A stretch of DNA of 64,000 bases from Heterocephalus glaber (Eukaryota > Chordata > Mammalia > Rodentia > Bathyergidae): the NCBI RefSeq assembly GCF_000247695.1, contig NW_004624781.1, positions 7,486,489 to 7,550,488 of the forward strand, read 5' to 3'. Below, one piece after another: positions 58,601-64,000 of this stretch. A program made the translations under genes and the position numbers. Within the stretch, counting starts at the first letter, position 1. Each line of letters opens with the position of its first letter. The notes beneath the pieces are model-generated. The model did not search any database. It saw only the letters and a program-made list of their open reading frames with translations, and was not told the origin of the DNA.

Positions 58601-61257
58601 CATCAGCTTTTGGCCACGATGAATGAACATTAGTATAATGTTCCATATTCCTTTTAATTCTTGTGGGTGTATACCTGTGACTGGAATTGCTGGAGCAGAT
58701 GGTAATTCTTTAACTTTTTGAGGAATTGCCATATTGATTTTCACAAAGGCTCTGCCATTTTACCTTCCCGTTAGCAATATACAGAGGTTTCAGTTTCTCC
58801 ACATACTAGCCCTTCTCATGGATGGGAAGTGCTATCTCACCGTGGTTTTTACTCTTTTTTTGGTGCTGAGGATCAAACCCAGAGCCTTAAGCATGGTAAG
58901 CACATGATATACCACTGAGCTATGCCTCAGCCTTGACTTAGTTTGTCTCATAAATTGCTTTATTCTTAAATTCAAATAATGTGGTATTTCTTTTTGGTAG
59001 GAAATTATCCATTACAAGCAGAATTTGTATGTACATTGAAGTTTGTCCAGAATTACATAGGATTTGGACTTTTTAATCTTTTTAAATACCTTCTGGAATT
59101 TTTTCACTGAGCATATATGACTTATGTAATTGTTTTCAGTAATAAAGTTCTTTTGAGATTTCCTGATCTTTTCTGAAATTGGCATTTCTATTAATAAAAT
59201 ATTAATAGTAAACAATCATTAACTATATTTGAGGAAAAAGAAAATTCCTGGTAGAATTTCCCCCCTGAAAAAACACAAAAAGCCAGGGACGGTGTCACAC
59301 CAGTAATCCCAGCACTCTGGCAGTCTGAGGCAGGACTGTAGGTTCGAGCCCAGCCTGGGCAACTTAGTGACTTAGCAGACCCTGTCCAATATAAAGAGGG
59401 AAGGCCCTGGGTTCATTTCCCAGTACCAGAAAAAAAAAAAAAAATGAAAGAGGCATTTTACAGCAAAAAACTGTAGCCAACATCTTAGGTTGGAGTAAGA
59501 AGTGACCAGGGATCAGCGCTGGGTGTGGCTCAGGCTGTTCGGGGGCTCAGTGTTGTCCCTTCATGAGAAAGGAGATCTTGCGGTGGCACTTTCCATACTG
59601 TGACAAGAACTTGTTAAAATGCCAGTCAGTTTCAGCTTTGTTGTTTTTTTGAAGGTGTTTGACCAAAGCGCACTTTCAACTGAAGCTAAAGAAGAAATGT
59701 ACAAATTGTACCCTAACGCCCGGAGAGCGCACCTTAAAACAGGAGGCAACTTCCCCTACCTGTGCAGAAGCGCAGAGGTGAATCTTTACGTACAGGTGAG
59801 TACAGTTTGTAGCATAAAGCTGTTCTGGAATGACAGAATTGTCTATGCAAAGAGGCATTGACTTGATGTGGTTTACATTTATAATTTTTAATTAGACCCA
59901 AAGCATACTACAATTAACATTTTAAAGTTATATATTTTTATTTTCTTTGCCAAGACAAATGTCACAGGGCTGTGTCTAAGAGTCCCCGAGGCTGAAATAA
60001 GGAACTTAACCTATCTTTAAAATACGTTTGCAGTTTCGCTGTTTTGGAAAAAAATCTTAGTAGAGATGTAAGACACACTCGAGCAGGGTGCGGGTGCTCA
60101 GAGAAACGAGGCACCTCCATTTCTAATGTACAGGAGACTTCCGACAGCTGTCTTATTCAAACCCCAACCGACTCTGCCCACCATCCCTCTCCTGAGTAGT
60201 CGTCCTTTGTCCACACCTGCGGTGGCCACTGGTGTCATCAAGCACACAGTAAATTCAACCAAACAAGACACCAGGTCAAAATGAGGTCCTGCTCAGTCTC
60301 ATCAACTTCTTGATCTTATTTTAATGCATTAACAACCCACCACTTCCTCATCCTCTGCCTAAATAGATATTAGGGTAGCAGTGACAAGTGATTAACTGGG
60401 GCAGTTTGGCAAACTGCAGTTGCGTCCTTCGGTCCTTTTCCTAAGGTAGGTAGAAAAAGGGTCCCCAGATATACTTGTGGCAGTCATCAGAATAGCAGAG
60501 GATGGGGAGAAAAGGGGACTGTGCATTGGCTAAGCAGCCCGCAGCCATTTTTAATGCCTGTGAAGGGGCTTTGCAGGAACATGGAGATGCTGGTAACAAA
60601 GAAAGCTATCTGGGATCAAAGATGCTACACTGAGGCTCTTAAAAATGCTTCTTTGACATGTCTGTGCTTACCATTTCTTCTCTCGTCTATACTAGTCTGT
60701 AATTTTAGAGTAAAACATTATCTACTACAGTAGCACCTTCCTGCAGAGCTCCCTATGGAAGGCAATGTGCATTCTGCTCCGCATTACACCCATTAAAAAT
60801 TATTCTGGCCAGGTGCAGTGATCCATGCCTCAAATTTCAGCTGCTCAGGAAGCTGAGGCAAGAGGGTTGCAAGTTGGAGGCCAGCCCAGCCCTGGGCAAC
60901 TTAGTGAGACATTGTCTCAAAACGGGAGGGCTGGGGATTTAGCTCAGTGGTTCCGCCGCCTGCCTTGCAAGCACAAGGTCCTGAGTTCAATCCCCGGTAC
61001 CAAAACAAAACAAAAAGGGTTGGGGATATAGCTCAGTGGTAGAATGCCAGCCTAATATATCCAAGACCCTGGGTTTGATCCCTGGCCCCACACAGGGATT
61101 CTGTTTGTACAGTGATTAGAATGACTTTGCATCGCTACAGATACATTTGCTGCAATTCCACGGAACCAAATATGCTGCCATTGACCCATCCATGGTCAGT
61201 GCGGAGGAGCTGGAGGTGCAGAAGGGCAACCTCAGCATCAGCCAGGAGGAGCAGTAG
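37603..61257 (+). CDS. SPG21: SPG21, maspardin (8 coding exons)
   Basis: Spliced CDS join(37603-37665, 39766-39927, 43676-43756, 44976-45121, 55969-56077, 57670-57777, 59655-59795, 61141-61257) totals 927 nt, 308 residues plus TAG, the same length as human maspardin. It is an alpha/beta-hydrolase-fold protein of the endosome/trans-Golgi system, first described as a CD4 C-tail binding protein (ACP33); its loss causes Mast syndrome (spastic paraplegia 21). The nucleophile-elbow motif GASLGG is at residues 107-112 with Ser109; whether the protein is a working hydrolase is doubted in the literature. No signal peptide or membrane span is seen. All introns are GT-AG and keep frame. Intron 5 (10.8 kb) holds a nested retroviral insertion in antisense. 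Identity is very secure. Confidence 0.97.
37748..37830 (+). repeat. ID-like SINE (older subtype)
   Basis: tttgggaatgtggtttagtg, gagcacttgcctaacc, ccatcccagcactc. Confidence 0.82.
37935..38178 (-). repeat. B1-dID SINE with expanded (CCAT)n linker
   Basis: dID (gtgctggggattgaacccag ... gagctacatccccagcc), then a (CTAT/CCAT)n run, then antisense B1 (cagacagggtctcactaaat ... cctcagcctcctgagtagcc). Confidence 0.85.
38003..38083. repeat. (CCAT)n / (CTAT)n microsatellite
   Basis: About a dozen perfect ccat units flanked by ctat variants; arose in the linker of the SINE dimer. Confidence 0.96.
38180..39385. other. SPG21 intron 2, unassigned
   Basis: Contains a 159-codon open frame on the - strand (38737-39216) with no recognisable family; judged spurious. 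Confidence 0.4.
39388..39428. repeat. (CA)n-rich microsatellite
   Basis: Imperfect ca/cg dinucleotides, acacacgcacgcacacacac style. Confidence 0.92.
39766..39927 (+). CDS. SPG21: SPG21 exon 3
   Basis: 54 codons starting [18 protein letters not shown], with [17 protein letters not shown]. Acceptor ctctgcag|, donor AGCT|GTAAGT. Confidence 0.97.
40020..40230 (-). repeat. B1-dID dimeric SINE
   Basis: dID (ggcactgggactgaacccag) then antisense B1 (tcctcctgcctcagcctccc). Begins about 90 bp after SPG21 exon 3. Confidence 0.9.
40355..40490 (-). repeat. MIR SINE
   Basis: gtggatgaggatcccaaggc, gggtcacacggccagtaagt, gaagccagctcagtcttgg. Confidence 0.75.
40495..41480. other. SPG21 intron 3, unassigned
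   Basis: Overlapping 65-100-codon frames on both strands without family signature; no gene called. Confidence 0.4.
41486..41593 (+). pseudogene. U6 snRNA retropseudogene
   Basis: Recognisable from the U6 5' stem (cttggcagcacatgtacta) through gctggaatgatg, gattagcacgg, ctcctgcacaaggatgacat and attcatgaagcatccc, ending in an A-rich tail. It has many substitutions and a 3-base loss relative to U6, so it is dead. It sits in SPG21 intron 3. LINE-1-mobilised U6 copies are common in mammals. Confidence 0.9.
41753..41846 (-). repeat. ID SINE with 17-bp TSD
   Basis: Poly-T(20), ggtaccagggatcaaactc to ctaaatccccggcccc; TCTTTTGTAAATTTTTA on both sides. Confidence 0.96.
42170..42252 (+). repeat. ID-like SINE with (CA)n tail
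   Basis: ggggttgggagtgtagctga, gcacttgcctagcgtgtgtg, ggttcagttcccagcaacac. Confidence 0.88.
42472..42560 (-). repeat. ID-like SINE (older subtype)
   Basis: Poly-T, ggtgctggagattgaaccaag to gagctgtatcctcagc. Confidence 0.85.
42607..42800 (+). repeat. B1-dID dimeric SINE
   Basis: gctgagcatggtgccacatg, ttgggaggctgaggcagatg, gagaccctgtctcaaaataa, then gggctgggaatatagcttag and caatccccaggatt. Confidence 0.92.
43676..43756 (+). CDS. SPG21: SPG21 exon 4
   Basis: 27 codons, [18 protein letters not shown] and LLDHLQLDK. Acceptor atttcag|, donor AAA|GTGAGT. Confidence 0.97.
43830..44580. mobile_element. Old LINE-1 (L1M-type) fragment
   Basis: ataattcacctgccatacag, tttctgtgtctctgaatttg, tttcacttagcataatgtgt, tatccattcatcagtgtatg, taggagtggaatt: the ancient L1 ORF2/3' text in order. 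A SINE interrupts it at 43964-44036. Confidence 0.7.
43964..44036 (+). repeat. ID-like SINE fragment
   Basis: gattgggcccagtggtagag, gcttgcctaaatgcacaag, gtccccagcattgcc. Confidence 0.8.
44622..44706 (-). repeat. ID-like SINE (older subtype)
   Basis: ggcatgaggtatggaaccca to gctataccccaagcc. Confidence 0.8.
44976..45121 (+). CDS. SPG21: SPG21 exon 5 (GxSxG motif)
   Basis: Starts [16 protein letters not shown], with Ser109 in the nucleophile elbow, and runs to TWTAN. The last codon (Ser151) is split across the large intron 5. Donor AACAG|GTAAGG. Confidence 0.97.
45852..46133 (-). repeat. Outer provirus, 3' LTR-like copy (approximate)
   Basis: Parallels 54227-54485: shared ggaagccagca / ggtaagccagca, ctaagaatgg, gtaatttgcaca / gttaatttgcgcca, gcacaggccgttcca / acacaggccctttcc. 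Diverged; ends not fixed by a TSD. Confidence 0.55.
46760..47700 (-). pseudogene. Outer provirus, integrase remnant
   Basis: - strand frames at 47698-47516 (zinc-binding end, with [13 protein letters not shown]) and 47470-47280 (core, with [11 protein letters not shown]) are interrupted by stops and by an ID at 47107-47191. A C-terminal part is discernible to about 46.76 kb. Dead. Confidence 0.65.
47107..47191 (-). repeat. ID SINE with TSD
   Basis: ggtaccggggatcaaactca to ctaaatacctggccc; TTAAGTTGATTTCTT on both sides. Confidence 0.95.
48200..48995 (-). pseudogene. Outer provirus, reverse transcriptase core remnant (3' part)
   Basis: The - strand encodes RT palm/thumb text in order, with [13 protein letters not shown] near 48.90-48.93 kb and [14 protein letters not shown] at 48476-48430. 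Stops and frameshifts intervene. Its upstream half lies on the far side of the inner provirus (53063-53300). Confidence 0.75.
49001..49451 (-). repeat. Inner provirus 3' LTR
   Basis: 451 bp, TG...CA ends. The complement of AATAAA (TTTATT) at 49100-49105 puts R-U5 at the low-coordinate end, as expected for - orientation. About four in five bases match 52636-53062 by eye. Confidence 0.85.
49452..49460 (-). promoter_or_regulatory. Polypurine tract of the inner provirus
   Basis: On the - strand AGGGGGAAA directly precedes the LTR 5' end TGAGACA; this is the plus-strand primer site and confirms which LTR is 3'. Confidence 0.75.
49850..50830 (-). pseudogene. Inner provirus, integrase remnant
   Basis: The - strand shows integrase core and C-terminal text in order (for example PPPLLEPVQ near 50.7 kb) with multiple stops. 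Dead. Confidence 0.6.
50976..51079 (-). repeat. ID SINE
   Basis: ggtaccagcgatcgaactc to cttaatccctggtccc; TATAAACTAGTTTT / TATAAACTGGTTTT flank it. Confidence 0.93.
51416..51789. mobile_element. TA-flanked non-autonomous DNA transposon (pogo/Tigger-like MITE)
   Basis: 374 bp with terminal inverted repeats CAGTGGACCCTTGA and TCAAGGGCCCACTG, flanked by TA on both sides (51414-51415, 51790-51791). The left end is tandemly duplicated: a second copy of the first 96 bp starts at 51512 (CAGTAAACTCTTGACTTATG). No ORF. Confidence 0.8.
51898..51991 (-). repeat. ID SINE
   Basis: Poly-T, ggtaccagggattgaactc to ctaaatccctggcccc; gcctgcctttt / cctgccttttg flank it. Confidence 0.95.
52299..52379 (-). repeat. 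ID SINE, 5'-truncated
   Basis: Poly-T, ggtaccagggatcgaactc to actgagctaag; tcaggactt / ccaggactt flank it. Confidence 0.93.
52636..53062 (-). repeat. Inner provirus 5' LTR
   Basis: 427 bp with TG...CA ends, homologous throughout to 49001-49451. Its poly(A) signal position has decayed to AAGAAA. Confidence 0.85.
53063..53300 (-). pseudogene. Outer provirus, reverse transcriptase 5' part
   Basis: The - strand text just before the inner LTR resembles the RT fingers region (LVRSCQSS). The matching downstream half resumes at 48995, on the other side of the inner provirus. Confidence 0.55.
53480..53640 (-). pseudogene. Outer provirus, protease remnant
   Basis: MDTGASYSA on the - strand (53563 down to 53537) is the retroviral aspartic protease active-site block. 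The surrounding frame is broken. Confidence 0.7.
53641..54226 (-). other. Outer provirus, degraded leader/gag-side segment
   Basis: Lies between the LTR-like copy and the protease motif. It is far shorter than gag and shows no clear gag motif. Confidence 0.4.
54227..54485 (-). repeat. Outer provirus, 5' LTR-like copy (approximate)
   Basis: Direct-orientation homologue of 45852-46133; boundaries approximate. Confidence 0.55.
54486..55210. other. SPG21 intron 5 after the provirus, mostly unassigned
   Basis: A weak ID-like fragment at 54787-54845 (tagggtgtggctcagctgca); otherwise nothing recognised. Confidence 0.4.
55215..55300 (-). repeat. ID SINE
   Basis: Poly-T, ggtaccagggatcgaattc to ctaaatccctggccc; aagactttt / aagactattt flank it. 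Confidence 0.94.
55422..55503 (-). repeat. ID SINE
   Basis: ggatacgggggattgaactc to ctaaatccccagccc; TTTGAAGGTATTTT / TTTGAAGATATTTT flank it. Confidence 0.93.
55546..55690 (-). repeat. B1 SINE
   Basis: cagttcaggctggccttgag, gatggcctcgaactcaagg, ggagtattgggatcacac. Confidence 0.92.
55745..55860 (-). repeat. ID-like SINE with T-rich (TTTTC)n head
   Basis: Pyrimidine run, then cagtagtggggattgaactc to gagctacattcctggca. Ends about 110 bp before SPG21 exon 6. Confidence 0.88.
55969..56077 (+). CDS. SPG21: SPG21 exon 6
   Basis: Encodes [17 protein letters not shown] and [12 protein letters not shown]. Acceptor ctttacag|, donor ACAGG|GTAAGG. Confidence 0.97.
56301..56425 (+). repeat. B1-dID SINE, shortened
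   Basis: agctgggagtagtgacacat, aatcccagcactctgcaagg, then gggttcaatgtccagtagtg. Confidence 0.82.
56470..56590 (+). repeat. B1 SINE
   Basis: agccaggcatagtggtgcac, ttgggaggctgaggcaggag, ggtgagaccctgtctcaaaa. Confidence 0.94.
56684..56960 (+). repeat. B1 SINE split by an antisense B1
   Basis: Left half 56684-56754 (agccaggtgccgtggcactt) and right half from about 56900 (gagcttgggcaacttgcag) surround the inserted - strand B1. Confidence 0.85.
56757..56900 (-). repeat. B1 SINE nested in B1
   Basis: gagaaaaggtcttgctatat to ccaccatgcccggca, antisense. Confidence 0.9.
57340..57426 (-). repeat. ID SINE
   Basis: Poly-T, gctacctgggattgaactc to ctaaatccccggccc; CATTAAAAA flanks both sides. Confidence 0.94.
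57445..57543 (+). repeat. ID SINE
   Basis: ggggctggggatttagctca to tctggtaccg and A tail. It lies 18 bp from an inverted ID, so the pair could fold as a hairpin in the SPG21 pre-mRNA. Confidence 0.95.
57544..57633 (+). repeat. ID-like SINE remnant with A tail
   Basis: ccttcagctcagaaggaag, ggctcaattcc then A(20). Ends about 37 bp before SPG21 exon 7. Confidence 0.65.
57670..57777 (+). CDS. SPG21: SPG21 exon 7
   Basis: 36 codons, [18 protein letters not shown] to VTIMD. Acceptor ttctgcag|, donor GGAT|GTAAGT. Confidence 0.97.
57983..58050 (+). repeat. ID-like SINE fragment
   Basis: gttggggctggagatgaagc, gcgcttgcttagcatgtatg. Confidence 0.8.
58190..58848. mobile_element. Old LINE-1 (L1M-type) fragment
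   Basis: aaaatatatatctaacaaag, tttaccaccttaaccacttt, gtgttgtgcaaccatcaact, cccctggcaaccagcaatct, attgctggagcagatggtaa, in the standard ancient-L1 order. Confidence 0.82.
58850..58933 (-). repeat. ID-like SINE (older subtype)
   Basis: ggtgctgaggatcaaaccca to actgagctatgcctcagcc. Confidence 0.85.
59281..59440 (+). repeat. B1-dID SINE, shortened
   Basis: agccagggacggtgtcacac, gagcccagcctgggcaactt, gcagaccctgtcca, then gggttcatttcccagtacc. Confidence 0.87.
59655..59795 (+). CDS. SPG21: SPG21 exon 8
   Basis: 47 codons, [17 protein letters not shown] to NLYVQ. The acceptor tttgaag| is short of pyrimidines just before the AG. Donor ACAG|GTGAGT. Confidence 0.97.
59880..60800. other. SPG21 intron 8, unassigned
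   Basis: No repeat or exon recognised apart from ordinary intronic sequence. Confidence 0.4.
60808..61095 (+). repeat. B1-dID SINE with an ID inserted between the halves
   Basis: B1 60808-60924 (ggccaggtgcagtgatccat ... gagacattgtctcaaaacgg) and dID 61017-61095 (gggttggggatatagctcag ... tttgatccctggcccc). Ends about 45 bp before SPG21 exon 9. Confidence 0.92.
60928..61016 (+). repeat. ID SINE nested in B1-dID
   Basis: gggctggggatttagctcag, ttccgccgcctgccttgcaa, tccccggtacc, A-rich tail: close to the family consensus, so probably young. Confidence 0.96.
61141..61257 (+). CDS. SPG21: SPG21 exon 9 and stop
   Basis: 38 codons starting [17 protein letters not shown] and ending SQEEQ, then TAG at 61255. 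Acceptor cgctacag|. Confidence 0.97.
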   Translation: MHLLQFHGTKYAAIDPSMVSAEELEVQKGNLSISQEEQ

Positions 61258-61825
61258 ACGTGGCTGTCGCCGTGAATGAGGTGCCCCAACGTGTGTGTGT
61301 ACAATCAATGATGTCAGCGCCACCGCCGGCCTCCTTGAGGCCCAGGTTCTCACTGTGCTTTGGAAGTGGGACTGACTGTCACCTTCCTGAGAGGGGCAGC
61401 ACTTCTAAGCCAGTGTAATGGTTCCCTCTTCAGTTTTTTTAGCTTTTTCAATTTGAAGAAGTCCTTTGGAAGACTCATTTTAACAGGGAAAATTTTGCTA
61501 CCAGAAGTCTTCACTACTGTGTTCCTAAGTGAGTCTTAATTTCCAAGGTTTGGGGATTTTTTTTTTCCTTTTCCTTTCCTGTCTTCTTTCTTGCTTTTTA
61601 TGTTATTTACTATAAACACCACATATCAGGATTATGTGTCAGAAGGACATGGGTTATTTTTGTGCTTTTGGCGCATAACCATTGCCATAGTGCCAGACTA
61701 GCACTCTGTTGGCTCACTTGCAAATCAACTACTTTTAATTTCTAATTAAGTGCACTGTTTTGACTGTCAGCAGTCGTCTTTCCAGACATCATACAGTCAT
61801 TTGGAATAAAAATTCAATTTCAGTG
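61258..61825 (+). other. SPG21: SPG21 3' UTR with poly(A) signal
   Basis: Repeat-free sequence after the stop codon, with AATAAA at 61805-61810; cleavage is expected 10-30 nt later. Confidence 0.75.
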
Positions 61826-61829
61826 AGTG

Positions 61830-62350
61830 GCTTTTGTAGTTATTGTCTCTGTCCATCGGGCTACATCGATTATGTTTTTTGCCAATTCTGTGTGGCTCTG
61901 GGTAAATTACTAATCTCCCTAAATTGAACTTTATTGATGGTAAAAATCACAGTTCCTGTTATATAGAAAGCAGCTGCCGTGTTCCAGGTAACTTCCTGCA
62001 TTTTTTCTTTCCTCCATGTGGAAATTTTTAAACACACATAACGAGCCATGTCCCTGTCACCCAGATTTAAAAATTCTAGTTCTTAGTCTTGTTTCATCTG
62101 CTAGGAAGCGTGTTCTCACTTCTACACATAGTCTCATCACTGACTTATCTTAAAGCCACTTCTAATACTTTATGCCTAAGAGATCAAGTTACTTGATAGC
62201 AGGTTCAACCTTCTATAGATGTAAACGATTATATTTAATCTACAGACTGGAAAACTATGATTAATCACAGCTATACAAAGAATAACTTTTCCATAACTGG
62301 GTTAATTTTATCTAAAACTAGAATAAACACCTTAACTATGATCATAAAAA
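61830..62350. other. Intergenic after SPG21, nothing recognised
   Basis: AT-rich; no gene or repeat recognised. Confidence 0.4.
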
Positions 62351-63147
62351 AAGTTCTTGGACAGCAAGATAGTGAATAGAGGCTCCCAGCACTCACTGAC
62401 TCCTCTGCCTCACGTAGTGACAGTCTTAGCCATGGGAGAAGTTTCATGGCCCATACAGGTTTACGTTCTAAACAGTAAGAGACTCTGAGCCTGTGTAGGG
62501 AGTCTCGGATTGGAAGAGGAATTTGCTTCATCTCCCAGTGACCCTCCCGCCTCGGGGTTCTGTAGCCAGGAGCCATCTTGGGTGGGAACCTATAATCTAA
62601 ATTTGGACTGCTTTAGAGGTCAGAACCCCCTGCATCTTCCCATCTCAGGGAGCCCCCTACTGCAGTGGCTCCGGAAGTGGCTGCCTCTCAGAGTCAGCCT
62701 TGGCTCGGGAGTGACCGACAGAACCCGCTGAGTGTGCTACATAGTGGGACGGAGGCTGTGACATGGAGCAGAGGGTGCTGTCCACAACAGCCAGGGCATC
62801 AGGAGCTCCCTCTGAGACGGGGCTGCGGCTACTGTGCGCGCCAGGACTGAGCCGTTTGCCCAGTAGCACTTTCCCAGCTCCACGCACAGGCACTGTTGCC
62901 AACAGGAGAAAGGGAACAGTTTACTAGGGAGGTTTGTGCAGTACCGCCACTGCCCTGACTAGCCCTGCCTCTGAGGTGCAGGGCCTAAGGGGTTCTGCAG
63001 AGAAATTTTGAGCAGTGATGGCAGCATTCTGCTCTGCCTGCCTCCCTCCTGAGAGCAGCTAAGTCAGGAGGAGTTTTACCTGGCTCTAGCCATGGCCCAC
63101 TCCTGCCCAGACCCTAGCAGGCACAACTGAGAATATTGGGTCACAGG

Positions 63148-63225
63148 ATTGGGGATATAACTCAGTGGTAAGGTACTCACCTAACAGATGCAAGGCCCTG
63201 GGTGCCCCCCCACACACACTAGTGT
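63148..63225 (+). repeat. ID-like SINE (older subtype)
   Basis: ggattggggatataactcag, taaggtactcacctaacag, caaggccctgggtgccc. Confidence 0.85.
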
Positions 63226-63484
63226 GAGTAAAGCACCTGGCTGTCCCCCCAACCTCAGGCATGCATAGCTGGTGGTGGGGTTGGGGTGGGGTCTGAGATC
63301 CTGGACCTGGTCTGATCACACACTGCTCACAGAACTAGGTATACATGCCTAAGAGGAGATCTTGTGAATCCTGCCACATGAGGCATGTGGACCTGGCACC
63401 AGTGTCTAATCAGAGGACCCTGAGGTGCGCTTCAGGTCCCTCACCCCCACCAGAGCAGCCAGTACCAGACACACATTTAAAGTG

Positions 63485-63580
63485 TTGTTTTTTGGGGGGG
63501 GGCAGGGTACCAGGGATTGAACTCTGGACCTTGTGCTTTCGAGGCAGGCGGTAGAACCACTGAGCTAAATCCCCAGGCCC
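63485..63580 (-). repeat. ID SINE with TSD
   Basis: ggtaccagggattgaactct to ctaaatccccaggcccc; CAGACACACATTTAA / CAGACACGCATTTAA flank it. Confidence 0.94.
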
Positions 63581-64000
63581 CAGACACGCATTTAAGCAAC
63601 AGAGCCAGTATCAACAGTGCCTGAGGAAACTCCTACCACCTCATAGAGGGCACACTCTCGTTGTAGGAGTAGTCACACAGGGGGCACCCCACATACTCTG
63701 CTGTCTACGTCATGCCTACCTGAACTACTGCAGTGTCCCCACCTTGGGTAACCTGCAGAGACAAAAGGTCTGTCCAACTTTGTTACAGTACATGCTGTGC
63801 TCAAACTCACTATTCACAGCCAAAGAAGCTATAAGGAGATGCACTACAGTACCTAGCCGGAAGTGAACTCAACATTGCACAACAAACCAGAACCTCAAGA
63901 TACATCTTTAGAAGAAAGCCACCTACTAAGTAGGCTGTCCCATAAAAGTGGTAGAGATATCCACTCTGCCAGATGCACGGACGTCAACATAGGGAGAAAT

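Larger units (their letters stand above)
62357..64000 (+). mobile_element. LINE-1 5' end / 5' UTR, running off the window
   Basis: cagcaagatagtgaatagag at 62363 resembles the start of L1 5' UTRs. A GC-rich 5' UTR-like stretch follows, and the last 100 bp (gatgcacggacgtcaacata, gggagaaat) match the run-in to L1 ORF1. Interrupted by two SINEs. ORF1/ORF2 would be outside the window. Length alone suggests a near full-length element, but its coding part cannot be judged. Confidence 0.65.

Overview
This is a vertebrate nuclear window, almost certainly from a non-murid rodent. It carries two protein-coding genes with GT-AG introns, both on the + strand: MTFMT (mitochondrial methionyl-tRNA formyltransferase; 9 coding exons, 8513-23789, 392 aa) and SPG21 (maspardin; non-coding exon 1 in a CpG island near 33.7 kb plus 8 coding exons, 37603-61257, 308 aa). 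The same order and orientation is known at human 15q22. Both open reading frames are intact when the exons are read through, and every splice junction keeps frame, so both genes look functional.

The lineage call rests on the repeats. There are about 27 copies of an ID-type, tRNA-derived SINE (GGGCTGGGGATTTAGCTCAGTGG start, GGTACC-A(n) end; about 85-100 bp), many with obvious target-site duplications, plus many B1 and B1+ID-like dimers (B1-dID). B1-dID dimers are known from squirrels, dormice, beavers, guinea-pig relatives and porcupines but not from mouse or rat. I lean towards a hystricognath, but the sequence alone does not prove it.

Layout: 1-3850, an inverted pair of decayed LINE-1 ORF2 fragments with a solo LTR inside; 3850-8380, intergenic, with MaLR-like LTR and MIR copies; 8380-8733, MTFMT promoter and exon 1; 8734-24000, rest of MTFMT; 24000-33260, intergenic, with MIR/L2, an MLT2-like LTR and two mariner copies; 33480-33850, SPG21 promoter CpG island; 33831-61830, SPG21; 61830-64000, intergenic, ending inside the 5' end of a LINE-1 whose ORF1 would lie beyond the window.

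The most structured non-genic object is in SPG21 intron 5 (45.85-54.5 kb): a gammaretrovirus-like endogenous retrovirus antisense to SPG21, whose polymerase region is split by a second LTR-flanked retroviral copy in the same orientation. That inner copy was later hit by a TA-flanked DNA transposon and several ID SINEs. All retroviral reading frames are broken.

I found no CRISPR, operon, phage or bacterial-type feature, and nothing I would call a new biological system. Family names for repeats come from recognition by eye, not from a library search, and repeat boundaries are good to a few bases only where a target-site duplication is stated.
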